The notes: generated from the letters alone by a model not told the origin. DNA of 64,000 nt from an uncultured Paracoccaceae bacterium (GCA_937983405.1 CALJZN010000004.1:35659-99658), one strand, 5' to 3'. Counted from the first letter of the stretch, positions 1 through 9,389 are shown. A program made the numbers and translations.

Positions 1-18
1 GCCATGGGATCGCCGCCC

Positions 19-1647
19 TCACGCCGCCACAAGGAAGCAGGGCTGCCAGGGCCCGAGCCGCACCACCCCGTCGGGGCCGGGCGCGGCGCTGTTGATCTCG
101 GCGCCCACCGGCGCCCAGGCCCCCTCGGGCGGGCGGACCTCGGCGCCGCCGTCGCCGAGGTTGATCGCGCAGAACAGCCGCTCGCCCGGCGTCTCGCGCA
201 GGAAGGACAGCACATCGCCCTCGGCGCGCAGGCCCGTCAGGTTGCCCGCCAGCAGCGCCGGATGCGCCCGGCGGAAGGCCAGGACGCGGCGGTAGTGGTG
301 CAGCATCGCCTCGGGGGCATGGTCCTGCACGTCCACCGCCAGGCGCATGTGCTCGGAGGGGATGGGCAGCCAGGTCAGCCCGGACGAGAAGCCCGCGTTC
401 AGCGTGCCCGCCTGCCACACCATCGGCGTGCGGCAGCCGTCGCGGCCCTTGAACTCGGGCCAGAACTCGATGCCGTAGGGGTCGCGCAGATCCTCGAAGG
501 CCAGCTCGGCCTCGGGCAGGCCCAGCTCCTCGCCCTGATAGAGGCAGATCGACCCGCGCAGTGCAGCCATCAGCGCCAGGTGCCCCCGCGCCGCCGCCGG
601 CGACAGGCCCCAGCGGGTGACGTGGCGCGGGACGTCGTGGTTCGAGAAGGCCCAGCAGGCCCAGCCGTCGGGGGCGGCCGCCGCGAGCCTTGAGAGCACG
701 CGCGCCACCCAGGGCGCGGTCAGCGGCGTCTTCGAGAGGAACTCGAAGGCATAGCACATCTGCACCTTGTCGCCGCCCGAGGTATACTCGCCGAGAATCT
801 CGAGGCCGCGCTGGGCATCGCCCACCTCGCCCAGCGCGGCGGCGCCGTAGCGGTCGAGCACGGCGCGCAGGCGGCGCAGGAAGGCGAGGGTCTCGGGGCG
901 GTTCTTGTCGTAGACGTGGCGCTGGTGGTTGTAGGGGTTGACCGCCGGCGCGGTGAGGTCGTTGCGCTCCTCCGGCGGCAGGGGGGGGTTGTCGCGCAGC
1001 GCGCGGTCGTGGACGTAGAAGTTGATCGTGTCCAGGCGGAACCCGTCCACCCCCCGCTCGAGCCAGAAGCGCGCCACGTCGAGCAGCGCCTCCTGCACCT
1101 CGGGGCAGTGGAAGTTGAGGTCGGGCTGCGAGGTCAGGAAGTTGTGCAGGTAATACTGGCAGCGCCGCGTGTCCCACTGCCAGGCCGGCCCGCCGAAGAT
1201 CGACAGCCAGTTGTTGGGCGGGGTGCCGTCGGGCCTGGGGTCGGCCCAGACATACCAGTCGGCGCGGGGGTTGTCGCGGCTCGCGCGGCTTTCGCGGAAC
1301 CAGGGGTGCTGGTCCGAGGTATGCGACAGCACGAGGTCGATCATCACCTTCAGCCCCAGCGCATGGGCCGTCTGCACCAGCGCGTCGAAATCGGCGAGCG
1401 AGCCGAACAGCGGATCGACATCGCAGTAGTCGGCCACGTCGTAGCCGAAATCCTTCATCGGCGAGATGAAGAAGGGCGAGACCCAGACCGCATCGACCCC
1501 GAGTGCCGCGACATAGGGCAGCCGCTGCACGATGCCCAGCAGGTCGCCCACCCCGTCGCCGTTGGTATCCTGGAAGCTGCGGGGATAGATCTGGTAGATC
1601 GCCGCGCCCCGCCACCACTCCCGCGCCATGCCTGCCGCCGTCATCAT
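19..1647 (-). CDS. aglA: alpha-glucosidase, GH13 family (AglA)
   Basis: A 542-residue GH13 alpha-amylase-fold enzyme that should hydrolyse imported alpha-glucosides such as maltose, sucrose or trehalose to glucose in the cytoplasm (no signal peptide). Visible landmarks are the N-terminal YQIYPRSFQDTNGDGVGDL, the nucleophile region GFRLDTINFY, the acid/base region ALGEVGD and FSNHDVPR. The ORF track runs upstream, but the ATG at 1647 overlaps the aglG stop (ATGA) and gives the normal family length. It is the last complete gene of the aglEFGA order. An ATG on the minus strand at the window edge (position 5) could be the first codon of aglK, the expected ABC ATPase. Substrate range is inferred from context. 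Confidence 0.93.
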   Translation of the reverse strand: MMTAAGMAREWWRGAAIYQIYPRSFQDTNGDGVGDLLGIVQRLPYVAALGVDAVWVSPFFISPMKDFGYDVADYCDVDPLFGSLADFDALVQTAHALGLKVMIDLVLSHTSDQHPWFRESRASRDNPRADWYVWADPRPDGTPPNNWLSIFGGPAWQWDTRRCQYYLHNFLTSQPDLNFHCPEVQEALLDVARFWLERGVDGFRLDTINFYVHDRALRDNPPLPPEERNDLTAPAVNPYNHQRHVYDKNRPETLAFLRRLRAVLDRYGAAALGEVGDAQRGLEILGEYTSGGDKVQMCYAFEFLSKTPLTAPWVARVLSRLAAAAPDGWACWAFSNHDVPRHVTRWGLSPAAARGHLALMAALRGSICLYQGEELGLPEAELAFEDLRDPYGIEFWPEFKGRDGCRTPMVWQAGTLNAGFSSGLTWLPIPSEHMRLAVDVQDHAPEAMLHHYRRVLAFRRAHPALLAGNLTGLRAEGDVLSFLRETPGERLFCAINLGDGGAEVRPPEGAWAPVGAEINSAAPGPDGVVRLGPWQPCFLVAA

Positions 1648-2780
1648 CCCCCCTTGACCGAGCCGGCCAGCAGGCCGCGCACGAGAAACTTCTGCAGACC
1701 GAAGAACACCGCCAGCGGCACCGCGATCGAGACGAAGGCCGAGGCGGCGAGGATTTCCCACTCCCCGCCACGCGAGCCCAGAAGCTCGCGCAGCCGGCCG
1801 GTCATCACAAGCTGCGCCTCGCTGTTGCCGAGGAACACGGTCGCCACCAGCAGGTCGTTCCAGACCCAGAGGAACTGGAAGATCGCGAAGGAGGCCAGCG
1901 CGGGAAAGGACAGCGGCAGCACGATGCGCAGGAAGATCTGGAAGTCGGTCGCGCCATCGACCCGCGCGCTCTCGATCACCTCGCGCGGCAGACCGGCGAT
2001 GTAGGTGCGCAGAAGGTAGATCGCCAGCGGCAGCCCGAACCCGGTATGCGCCAGCCAGATGCCGAGGTAGGACTTGCCGATGCCGAGGGCGTTGTGCAGC
2101 TGCAAGAGCGGGATCAGCGCCAGCTGCAGCGGCACCACCAGAAGCCCGACGACCGCCGCGACGATCAGCGCGCGGCCCGGAAACTCCATCCAGGCCAGCG
2201 CATAGGCCGCGAAGGCCGCGACCAGGATGGGGATGACCGTGGCCGGGACCGTCACGGTCAGCGTGTTGACGAAACTGCGCCCGAGGCCCGCCGAGGTCAG
2301 CACGGTGCCGTAGTTCTCGACCGTGAAGCGCGGCGGCGAGAGGGTGGCGGCGAAAAGGCGCTGCCCGCTGCCGCCCGCGGGCTGCGCATCGTGCTCGATC
2401 CGGTAGCGCCCGTCGGCGTGCACCGTCACCCGCTGCCCCGCGGGCAGGGTGGCCGTGGCCCCGGGCGCGAACTCGGTCGGGCGGTTGACGTTGATGCCGA
2501 AGGCGCGGATCTCGCCCGGCCGCCCCGCAAGCAGATTGCCCTCGATCACCCAGAGGCCGCCCTCCTCCACCGCCTCGGACGGCGGGGCGGCGCGGAACTG
2601 CGCGTTCCTCTCGGACCAGGCCAGCGCCGTCCACCAGCCCGAGACCGCGATCTGGTCGCGGTCGCGGAACGACGAGATCAGAAGGCCCGCGGTCGGGATC
2701 GTCCACAGCAGGACCAGAAGGACGACGGCGATGTTGACCGCCCAGGTCAGCCGCGCGCGGGTGCCGGCGATCCCCTCCAT
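1644..2780 (-). CDS. aglG: alpha-glucoside ABC transporter permease (AglG)
   Basis: A 378-residue MalG-type inner-membrane permease of a carbohydrate ABC importer. The N-terminal membrane segment (about residues 12-34) is followed by a long periplasmic stretch of about 130 residues, then five further hydrophobic helices. The EAA loop that contacts the ATPase reads ESARVDGATDFQIFLRIVLP. The large periplasmic insert between helix 1 and helix 2 is typical of AglG compared with MalG. Its ATG overlaps the aglF stop and its stop overlaps the aglA start, so translation is probably coupled through the whole operon. Start 2780 was chosen for that overlap. Confidence 0.9.
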   Translation of the reverse strand: MEGIAGTRARLTWAVNIAVVLLVLLWTIPTAGLLISSFRDRDQIAVSGWWTALAWSERNAQFRAAPPSEAVEEGGLWVIEGNLLAGRPGEIRAFGINVNRPTEFAPGATATLPAGQRVTVHADGRYRIEHDAQPAGGSGQRLFAATLSPPRFTVENYGTVLTSAGLGRSFVNTLTVTVPATVIPILVAAFAAYALAWMEFPGRALIVAAVVGLLVVPLQLALIPLLQLHNALGIGKSYLGIWLAHTGFGLPLAIYLLRTYIAGLPREVIESARVDGATDFQIFLRIVLPLSFPALASFAIFQFLWVWNDLLVATVFLGNSEAQLVMTGRLRELLGSRGGEWEILAASAFVSIAVPLAVFFGLQKFLVRGLLAGSVKGG

Positions 2781-3787
2781 CAGCGCATCTCGGCCCGGGC
2801 CCTGCGGATGTTCCACAGCATGATCGGCGTCACCAGCGCCATGATCACCAGCGCCACGGCCGAGGCGCGACCCGAGTCGTTGCCGCGGAACATCCAGTCG
2901 AACATGAGGTTGGCCAGCACCTGCGTGCCCCACTGTCCGTTGGTCATCGCCAGCACGATGTCGAAGACCTTGAGCACGAGGATCGTGATCGTCGTCCAGA
3001 CCACCGCGATCGTGCCCCAGATCTGCGGCACCTTGATCTTCCAGAACAGCTGCCAGGGGGTCGCGCCGTCCAGAATGGCGGCCTCGATGGTCTCTTCCGG
3101 GATGCCGCGCAGCGCGGCCGACAGGATCACCATGGCAAATCCGGTCTGGATCCAGATGAGGATCGCCATGAGACAGACGTTGTTCCAGACCTCGAGCGTG
3201 ATCCAGGCGCGCGGCGTGCCGCCCGCACCGACCACGACCGCGTTCAGCAGCCCGATCTGCGCCTGATCGGCCGGGCGGTAGTCGTAGATGAACCTCCAGA
3301 TCACCGCCGCGCCGATGAACGAGATCGCCATCGGCATGAAGATCAGCGACTTGGCGATGTTGCCCCAGCGCAGCCGGTCGGTCAGCGCCGCCGCGGCCAG
3401 CCCCAGCAGCGTCGAGGCCGCGGGCACCACCAGAAGCCACAAGAGGTTGTTGCGCATCGATTCGCGGAACTTGCCGTCGCCCGCCAGCCAGACCCAGTTG
3501 GCCCCGCCCACCCAGCGCCGCCCCGCGGCATCGTGCAGCGACAGCCAGACCGAGTTGACCACCGGATAGACGAGATAGACGCCGAGCCCGAGCAGCGCCG
3601 GCGCCAGGAACAGCCAGGGCCGGATCGCGCCGGCGGTGCGGATATTGGCGCCGGCCCGGGCGCCGCGTGCCGGAAAGGCCGCATCGAGCGCCCGGTTCGA
3701 CGCCCAGAAATAGGCGACGCAGGCAAAGACCCCGACGATCATCGCGCCCAGGGCTTCGACAAGCTGGCCGACGATCCCGTCCGCCAT
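2780..3787 (-). CDS. aglF: alpha-glucoside ABC transporter permease (AglF)
   Basis: A 335-residue MalF-type permease. An N-terminal hydrophobic segment (about residues 10-28) precedes the binding-protein-dependent transport domain, with the EAA-loop signature EAAILDGATPWQLFWKIKVP near residues 230-255. It pairs with AglG to form the membrane channel that receives sugar from AglE. The start ATG at 3787 (MADGIVGQ) is the first ATG that keeps the usual AglF length; the ORF track's longer N-terminus is composition-driven. A gap of about 100 bp separates it from aglE; the other junctions in the operon overlap. Confidence 0.9.
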   Translation of the reverse strand: MADGIVGQLVEALGAMIVGVFACVAYFWASNRALDAAFPARGARAGANIRTAGAIRPWLFLAPALLGLGVYLVYPVVNSVWLSLHDAAGRRWVGGANWVWLAGDGKFRESMRNNLLWLLVVPAASTLLGLAAAALTDRLRWGNIAKSLIFMPMAISFIGAAVIWRFIYDYRPADQAQIGLLNAVVVGAGGTPRAWITLEVWNNVCLMAILIWIQTGFAMVILSAALRGIPEETIEAAILDGATPWQLFWKIKVPQIWGTIAVVWTTITILVLKVFDIVLAMTNGQWGTQVLANLMFDWMFRGNDSGRASAVALVIMALVTPIMLWNIRRARAEMR

Positions 3788-3891
3788 GGCGCCCCCTCTC
3801 CCCCGATCCTTTGGCCGCGTCCGGCCCGCCGCCCGGGCGCAACCGCCCGGGGGATGCGCCGCCGGGCAGCCCCACGCCCCCCGAGTGCCCG

Positions 3892-5244
3892 TTACTTGAT
3901 CGAGTCCCAGGTGGCCTGGATCGCCGCGGCCACCTCGGCCGCGGGCTTGCCGCCGACATAGTCCACCATGCCGGTCCAGAACGCGCCCGCCCCGATGGCG
4001 CCCGGCATCAGGTCGGACCCGTCGAAGCGGAAGGTGTCGGCATTGAGCAGGATGTCGCCCATCTTGCGCAGCGTGGCGTCGCCGTAGACCTCGGGGTTGA
4101 CGCCGGTGTGCGGGGTGAGGAACCCCTTCTGCGCCATCCACAGCTCATGCGCGATCGGCGTCTTGAGGAAGTCGATGAAGGCGCGGGCCAGCGGGCTGTC
4201 GCGGGTGATGGCAAACAGCGTGCCCGCCCCCAGCACGGGCTTGCCCAGCCCGAGGCCCGCATAGGCGGGAAAATAGAAGAAGTCGGCATCCTCGCCCACC
4301 ACCGTGCCCTCGGGAAAGAACGAGGGAATGAACGACGCCTGGCGGTGCATGTAGCACTGCGGCGGCGAGGTGAACAGCCCCTTGGGGCTGTCGCGGAAGT
4401 CGGTGGCAGCGACGGCGGCGGCCCCGCCCGCGACGAAGGCGTCGTTGCGCGCGAACCAGCCGAACTCCTCGATCGCGGCCACCACCGCGGGGTCGTCGAA
4501 GCGGATGCCATTGGCCACCCAGGCGTCGTAGACCTCGGGCGGCTGGGTGCGCAGCATCAGGTCCTCGACCCAGTCGGTCGCGGGCCAGCCGGTCGCCCCG
4601 CCCGAGCCGAGGCCGATGCACCACGGCACCCCGCCGTCGGCCACGATCCGCTCGGTCAGGGCCTTGAGCTCCTCCATCGTGGCGGGCACCGCATAGCCCG
4701 CATCGGCGAAGTTCTCGGGGACATACCAGACCAGCGACTTCAGATCGACCTTGTAGAAGAAGCCGAACAGCTCCGGCGTGCCGTCCTTGTTGCGGTAGGT
4801 GCCGAGATCGACCCAGGACTGCCCGGCGGCATAGTTTGCGCGCACCCAGTCGGCCGTCGCCTCGCCCAGGGGGACAAGCAGGCCGCGGCCGGCAAGGTCG
4901 GCCGCAAGGCCCGGCTGCGGGAACACCGCGATGTCGGGCGGCGAGCCGGCCTGCGTGTCGATGACGATCTGCTGCTCGAAGCTGTCCGAGCCGGAGTAGC
5001 GCACATTGGCGCCGGTCGCCGCGTTGAAATAGGCGATGACCGACTGCACGAGCGCCTGGTCGGGGCCGAGCCAGGGGCCGAACACCGTGATCGTCTGCCC
5101 CGCAAGCGACGGCGACTTCAGGGCCTCGTAGCTTGCCCAGTTGAAGCGCGCATCCTCGCCGGGCGGAAAGACCAGGGTCTGCGCCGCCGCCGCACCCGCG
5201 CCCAATGCCAGAGCCGCGGCGCCGCCCAGAAGCCTCCGTCTCAT
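3892..5244 (-). CDS. aglE: alpha-glucoside ABC transporter substrate-binding protein (AglE)
   Basis: A 450-residue periplasmic solute-binding protein (SBP family 1). It has a clear signal peptide: MRRRLLGG, then an Ala/Leu-rich core, then AAAAQ as the likely cleavage region. The mature domain has features usual for sugar binders such as GPWLGPDQALVQSV and GSDSFEQQIV. Start 5244 was preferred to the ORF-track start because it gives an ideal signal peptide and has GGGAGGGTGGAGG directly upstream. First gene of the operon and divergent from aglR, with a LacI-type operator in the shared intergenic region, so it is probably repressed by AglR in the absence of substrate. Confidence 0.9.
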   Translation of the reverse strand: MRRRLLGGAAALALGAGAAAAQTLVFPPGEDARFNWASYEALKSPSLAGQTITVFGPWLGPDQALVQSVIAYFNAATGANVRYSGSDSFEQQIVIDTQAGSPPDIAVFPQPGLAADLAGRGLLVPLGEATADWVRANYAAGQSWVDLGTYRNKDGTPELFGFFYKVDLKSLVWYVPENFADAGYAVPATMEELKALTERIVADGGVPWCIGLGSGGATGWPATDWVEDLMLRTQPPEVYDAWVANGIRFDDPAVVAAIEEFGWFARNDAFVAGGAAAVAATDFRDSPKGLFTSPPQCYMHRQASFIPSFFPEGTVVGEDADFFYFPAYAGLGLGKPVLGAGTLFAITRDSPLARAFIDFLKTPIAHELWMAQKGFLTPHTGVNPEVYGDATLRKMGDILLNADTFRFDGSDLMPGAIGAGAFWTGMVDYVGGKPAAEVAAAIQATWDSIK

Positions 5245-5318
5245 CCTCCACCCTCCCCTGCGCGCCGGCATCGCGCGGCGCCGTTTCCCCGGGTATCCGC
5301 GCCGATCTGGAGTCGGCC

Positions 5319-5330
5319 CAAAACGTTTTG
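5319..5330. promoter_or_regulatory. AglR operator 1 (perfect palindrome)
   Basis: CAAAACGTTTTG is a perfect 12-bp palindrome with a central CG, the hallmark of LacI-family operators. It lies 75 bp upstream of the aglE start and conspicuously breaks the GC-rich surroundings. A second copy of the same consensus (CAAAnCGnTTTG) lies next to aglR. Assignment to AglR is inferred from position. Confidence 0.75.
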
Positions 5331-5499
5331 AATGCGGCGACAGTCGCGGAAAGGATCGCGCAAGTCAATCGGCCAGGGACGCCTTCCGTCGCGCGGACAC
5401 ACGGCTTTTCCGCCCTGCGGCGCCGCGCCTCGGCAAGCCGCCGCGCGCCGGGAACCGCTTTGACCGGCGCGCGCAGGCCCTCTAGGCTTGGCCGCACGT

Positions 5500-5511
5500 C
5501 AAATCGGTTTG
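5500..5511. promoter_or_regulatory. AglR operator 2, near aglR start
   Basis: CAAATCGGTTTG matches operator 1 at all positions except the two flanking the central CG. It ends 13 bp before the aglR start codon, a position that would block transcription or translation initiation of the regulator itself, so negative autoregulation is likely. Confidence 0.65.
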
Positions 5512-5524
5512 AGCTCGGCGGCCG

Positions 5525-6568
5525 ATGAACCTCAGGCAGCTGGCGGCCCATCCGGGGCTTTCGCCGACCACGGTCAGCCGGGCGCTGAACGGCTATCCCG
5601 AGGTCGGCGCGGCGACGCGCGCGCGGGTGGCCGAGGCCGCGCACCGCCACCACTACCGCCCCAACACCCGCGCGAAGGGCCTGGCCACGGGGCGTGCCAT
5701 GGCCATCGGCCATGTCATCCCGACCCGGTCGCGGCACGAGATCGTCAACCCCATCTTCGCCGACTTCATCTCGGGCGCGGGGGAACGCTATGCCGCGGCC
5801 GGCTATGACCTGCTTCTGTCGGTGGTCCCGGATGCCGACGAGGCGCGGGCCTACCGCGACCTCAAGGCGCGCGGCACGGTGGACGGCCTGATCGTGCACG
5901 CCCCGCGCGCCGAGGATGCGCGCATCGCCCTGCTGCACGAGATCGGGCTGCCCTTCGTCGTGCACGGCCGCTCGACCGGCGCCGCCCTGCCCTATTCGCG
6001 GGTGGACGTGAACAACCTGCGCGCCTTCCGCCGGGCGACCGAGTTCCTGATCGACCTCGGCCATCGCCGCATCGCGCTCGTCAACGGGCTCGAGGCCATG
6101 GACTTCGCGCTGCGCCGCCGGCAGGGCTATCTTCAGGCGCTGGAGACCCGCGGGATCGCGGCCGACCCCGCGCTGATGACCTCGGGCGAGATGACCGAGA
6201 CCAACGGCTACCGCGCCGGGCGCGCGATGCTGGCCGCCCCCGATCCGCCGACGGCCGCGGTGGTGTCGTCGATCATCATGGCCATCGGCCTGCGCCGCGC
6301 GGCCGAGGAGCGGGGGCTGAAGCTGGGCCGCGATGTCTCGGTGGTGACGCACGACGACGACCTGTCCTATCTCCGCAACGGCGAGGACGACGTGCCGATG
6401 TTCACCGCCACCCGGTCCTCGGTGCGCGAGGCCGGGCGCATCGCCGCCGAGATGCTGCTCGAGCGCATCCGCAGCCCCGGACAGGCGCCAGCGACGCGGC
6501 TGCTAAGGGCCGGGCTGGTCCTGGGGCAGTCCACCGGCCCCGCCCCGCGCGGCGCCCGCAGCGGCTGA
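5525..6568 (+). CDS. aglR: LacI-family transcriptional regulator (AglR)
   Basis: A 347-residue LacI/GalR regulator. The N-terminal helix-turn-helix reads SPTTVSRALNGYPEV, followed by a periplasmic-binding-protein-like effector domain (from about residue 60) and a typical C-terminal sequence ending in the ligand/dimer core. It is divergent from aglEFGA, and two CAAAnCGnTTTG palindromes lie between the two genes, so it most likely represses the operon until an alpha-glucoside or a derivative binds. The HTH begins only about 12 residues from the ATG, as usual in this family. The effector is not deducible from the sequence. Confidence 0.9.
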   Translation: MNLRQLAAHPGLSPTTVSRALNGYPEVGAATRARVAEAAHRHHYRPNTRAKGLATGRAMAIGHVIPTRSRHEIVNPIFADFISGAGERYAAAGYDLLLSVVPDADEARAYRDLKARGTVDGLIVHAPRAEDARIALLHEIGLPFVVHGRSTGAALPYSRVDVNNLRAFRRATEFLIDLGHRRIALVNGLEAMDFALRRRQGYLQALETRGIAADPALMTSGEMTETNGYRAGRAMLAAPDPPTAAVVSSIIMAIGLRRAAEERGLKLGRDVSVVTHDDDLSYLRNGEDDVPMFTATRSSVREAGRIAAEMLLERIRSPGQAPATRLLRAGLVLGQSTGPAPRGARSG

Positions 6569-6819
6569 GCCTGTGCGAAAGGGCCCGCCGGACGCCCCCC
6601 GCGGGGCGCGGCGGGCGCCGGGGACGGGCAGAGCTTTCCCGGCCGCGTCACCCCCGGGGGCGAGGGGCGGCCACCGTCCGGCGCAAGGTGGCGCCTCGGC
6701 CCGCTGCGTGTCGCCGTCGCAACCTTGCGGCGCACCCCGAAAGCGGTCTATCACGCGCCGGGGCCTGCGCGCCGGCGCAGGGCCGAGCCGCTGCCCGATG
6801 CGCCCTGCCGGAGCCGCCG

Positions 6820-7794
6820 ATGCCCGCTGCCGAACCCCTGGCCTGCACCGCGATCCTGGCCGATGTCGGCGGCACCAACACCCGCGTCGCGCTGGGCTGC
6901 GGCGGGCGGCTGGACCGCGGCAGCATCCGCCGCTACCGCAACGCCGGCTTCGCCGCGCTGGGCGAAGTGCTGGCGGCCTATCTTGCCGAGACGGGCGCGC
7001 GGGTCGACGGCGCCTGCGTCGCCGTCGCGGGCCCGGTGCGCGAGGGGGTGGCGCATCTGACCAACATCGACTGGCAGGTGGACGGCCCGGCGCTGGCCGC
7101 CGCCACCGGCGCGGCACGGGTCGCGGTGCTGAACGACCTGGAGGCGCTGGGCCATGCGCTGGGGCGCATCGCGCCGGACCTGCTGCGCCCCGTCCGCGCC
7201 GCGGCCAGCCCCGCGCCGGCCGGGGCGGCGCAGCTGGTCGTCGGCGTCGGCACCGGGTTCAACGCCGCCCCCGTCCACCGCGGGCCGGACGGCGTGCGGC
7301 TGGTCGCCCCCTCGGAATGCGGCCACGTCGGCCTTCCGGTCGGCTCGGCCGCCGACCTGCGGCTGGCCGAGGCGCTGGCCGCGGCGCATGGCTTCGCCGC
7401 CGTCGAGGAGGTGCTGTCGGGCCGCGGCCTGGCCCATGTCCACGCCTGGTGCGCCGCCGAGGCCGGCCTGCCTGCCCCGGGGCTCGACGCGCCCGGGGTC
7501 ATGGCCGCCCTTGGCCGGGGCGAGGCGCTGGCGCTGGCCGCGGGGCGCGTCTTCGTGCGCGTGCTGGGCACCGTCGCGGGCGACCTCGCGCTGATCCATC
7601 TCCCCTTCGGCGGCATCTGGCTGGCCGGCGGCGTCGCCCGCGCCATGGCCCCGCACCTCGATGCGCTGGGCTTCGAGGCCGCCTTCCGCGCCAAGGGCCG
7701 CTTCGGCGCCTTCATGAACGATTTCCCCGTCGCCGTGATCGAGGACGACTTCGCCGCCCTCGAGGGCTGCGCGGCCTTCCTCGGCGGCCGCTAG
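6820..7794 (+). CDS. glk: glucokinase
   Basis: A 324-residue bacterial glucokinase (hexokinase fold) that phosphorylates glucose with ATP to glucose 6-phosphate. The N-terminal phosphate-binding loop is LADVGGTNTRVAL, the catalytic-Asp region is AVLNDLEALGHAL, and GVGTGFNAAPV and the SECGHVGLP glucose-binding motif follow. The ATG at 6820 places the phosphate loop about 13 residues from the start as expected; the ORF-track extension of 44 residues is not conserved-looking. It follows aglR by 251 bp on the same strand and logically completes alpha-glucoside utilisation, though whether it is co-transcribed is unclear. Confidence 0.93.
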   Translation: MPAAEPLACTAILADVGGTNTRVALGCGGRLDRGSIRRYRNAGFAALGEVLAAYLAETGARVDGACVAVAGPVREGVAHLTNIDWQVDGPALAAATGAARVAVLNDLEALGHALGRIAPDLLRPVRAAASPAPAGAAQLVVGVGTGFNAAPVHRGPDGVRLVAPSECGHVGLPVGSAADLRLAEALAAAHGFAAVEEVLSGRGLAHVHAWCAAEAGLPAPGLDAPGVMAALGRGEALALAAGRVFVRVLGTVAGDLALIHLPFGGIWLAGGVARAMAPHLDALGFEAAFRAKGRFGAFMNDFPVAVIEDDFAALEGCAAFLGGR

Positions 7795-7863
7795 GCGCGG
7801 CGGCCGCGCAACAGCCGTCGTTGCCCATTCGCACGCCGCATTGCAGCGTTGCGAAAGCTTCAC

Positions 7864-7892
7864 TTGATCCCGCGCTCCGCAACCCCTATCTG
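7864..7892 (+). promoter_or_regulatory. putative sigma-70 promoter of speDE
   Basis: TTGATC and TATCTG separated by 17 bp lie about 90 bp upstream of the speD ATG, in the 189-bp glk-speD gap. The -35 box is close to consensus; the -10 box is weak. Called from the hexamers and spacing only. Confidence 0.4.
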
Positions 7893-7983
7893 CGCGCCAC
7901 CGAGGGACCGATCCCATCCCCGCGCAGGCGAGGGGGCGCTAAGGAACCTCTGGATTCATCTGCTGGTATGAAAGGGGGGCGCC

Positions 7984-8505
7984 ATGGGTGACGCTGGCCT
8001 CTTCCAACTGGGGATCGGTCTGGAGACTGGCGCCCAAGCGGAAGATCACCGCAACCGCAAGGTTGCAACGGTTTCCGGCCCGGCTGCGGGCCCAGTGCTG
8101 GGCGGGGGCGATCGTGCCGATCACTTCGTCCGCCGCGACGGGCGTGTGTTCGCCGGCACCCATCTCATCATCGAGGTGGTGAACGGGTCGGGCCTCGACG
8201 ACGCGGCGCGCATCGAGCAGGCTTTCCGCGACTGCGTGGACCGCTGCGGCGCGACGCTCTTGCACATCCACACGCACAAGTTCTCGCCCCAGGGGGTGAG
8301 CGGGGTCGCCGTGCTCGCCGAAAGCCACATCTCGGTGCATACCTGGCCCGAGGTCGGCTATGGCGCCTTCGACGTCTTCATGTGCGGCGACGCGAACCCC
8401 TGGGCCGCGGTGGACGTGCTCAAGCAGGCGTTCGGAACGCAGGATGTCCGGGTGACCGAGCTTCTGCGCGGCGAGGGCCTGGTGCCCGCGGCCTGCGCGG
8501 CATGA
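7984..8505 (+). CDS. speD: S-adenosylmethionine decarboxylase proenzyme
   Basis: A 173-residue SpeD that makes decarboxylated SAM, the aminopropyl donor for spermidine. The self-processing site is in LAESHISVHTWPE, with Ser114 expected to become the pyruvoyl group, and a conserved Cys sits in MCGDANP (Cys134). Roughly 45 N-terminal residues precede the usual bacterial core, but AAAGGGGGGCGCC upstream of this ATG supports the start. Its stop overlaps the speE ATG (ATGA), so the two spermidine enzymes are translationally coupled. Confidence 0.92.
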   Translation: MGDAGLFQLGIGLETGAQAEDHRNRKVATVSGPAAGPVLGGGDRADHFVRRDGRVFAGTHLIIEVVNGSGLDDAARIEQAFRDCVDRCGATLLHIHTHKFSPQGVSGVAVLAESHISVHTWPEVGYGAFDVFMCGDANPWAAVDVLKQAFGTQDVRVTELLRGEGLVPAACAA

Positions 8506-9374
8506 TTGGCGAAGACGGCGACCAGCCCGCCCAGGGCTGGATGCGCGAGCGGCTGCATCCCGCCTGGGCGCAGGCGCTGCGGGTGGACCGGGTGCTCTAC
8601 GACAGCGCCACCGACCATCAGCGCCTGCGCCTGTTCGAGAACGAAACCTTCGGGCGTGTCCTGACGCTCGACGACGTTGTGCAGGTGACCACGGGCGACG
8701 AGTTCATCTATCACGAGATGATGGCCCATGTGCCGATCCTTGCCCATGGCGCGGCGCGGCGCGTGCTGATCGTCGGCGGCGGCGACGGCGGGCTGGCGCG
8801 CGAGGTGCTGCGCCATCCCGGGGTCGAGCACGTCACGATGGTCGAGATCGACGCCGGCGTGGTCGCCTTCTGCAAGGCGTTTCTGCCCACGGTCTCGGCC
8901 GGCGCCTTCGACGACCCCCGCCTGGCCCTTGTCATCGACGACGGCGCGGCCTTCGTCGCGCGCGCGGGCGACAGCTTCGACGTGATCCTCGTCGATTCGA
9001 CCGACCCCGTCGGCCCGGGCGAGGTGCTGTTCACCGAGACCTTCTACGGCCGGGCGAAGCGCCGGCTGGCCCCGGGCGGCATCCTTGTCACCCAGAACGG
9101 CGTGCCGTTCCTGCAGGGGGCCGAGCTTGCGACCACGATGCGTGCCTTCCGCGCCCTTTTTGCCGACGCGACCTGCTATCTTGCCACCGTGCCCACCTAC
9201 GCCGGCGGCCCGATGGCCTTGGGCTGGGGCAGCGACGGGACGGCGCGGGCCACCCCCGTGCCCGAGCTTGCCCGGCGGATGGCTGCCGCAGGCCTTGCCC
9301 TGCGCTACTATACCCCCGAGGTGCATGCCGCGGCCTTCGCCCTGCCGGGCTATGTCCGCGCTCTCATGCCCTGA
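8502..9374 (+). CDS. speE: spermidine synthase (polyamine aminopropyltransferase)
   Basis: A 290-residue aminopropyltransferase that transfers the propylamine of decarboxylated SAM to putrescine. The N-terminal beta domain carries FGRVLTLDDVVQVTTGDEF and YHEMMAHVP. The Rossmann-type cofactor motif is VLIVGGGDGGLAREV, and the acidic DSTDPVGPGE region follows. It overlaps speD by 4 bp and ends 15 bp before a convergent MFS gene. Length and motifs match a full SpeE. Confidence 0.94.
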   Translation: MIGEDGDQPAQGWMRERLHPAWAQALRVDRVLYDSATDHQRLRLFENETFGRVLTLDDVVQVTTGDEFIYHEMMAHVPILAHGAARRVLIVGGGDGGLAREVLRHPGVEHVTMVEIDAGVVAFCKAFLPTVSAGAFDDPRLALVIDDGAAFVARAGDSFDVILVDSTDPVGPGEVLFTETFYGRAKRRLAPGGILVTQNGVPFLQGAELATTMRAFRALFADATCYLATVPTYAGGPMALGWGSDGTARATPVPELARRMAAAGLALRYYTPEVHAAAFALPGYVRALMP

Positions 9375-9389
9375 CGCCGGGCCGCGCCG

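Noticed and set aside
1503-3266. 587-residue plus-strand ORF
   Set aside because: Opposes aglG and aglF, which have full transporter motifs; composition artefact.
7886-8068. Short ORF opposite the speD start
   Set aside because: Antisense to SpeD and without motif; the speD reading frame explains the sequence.
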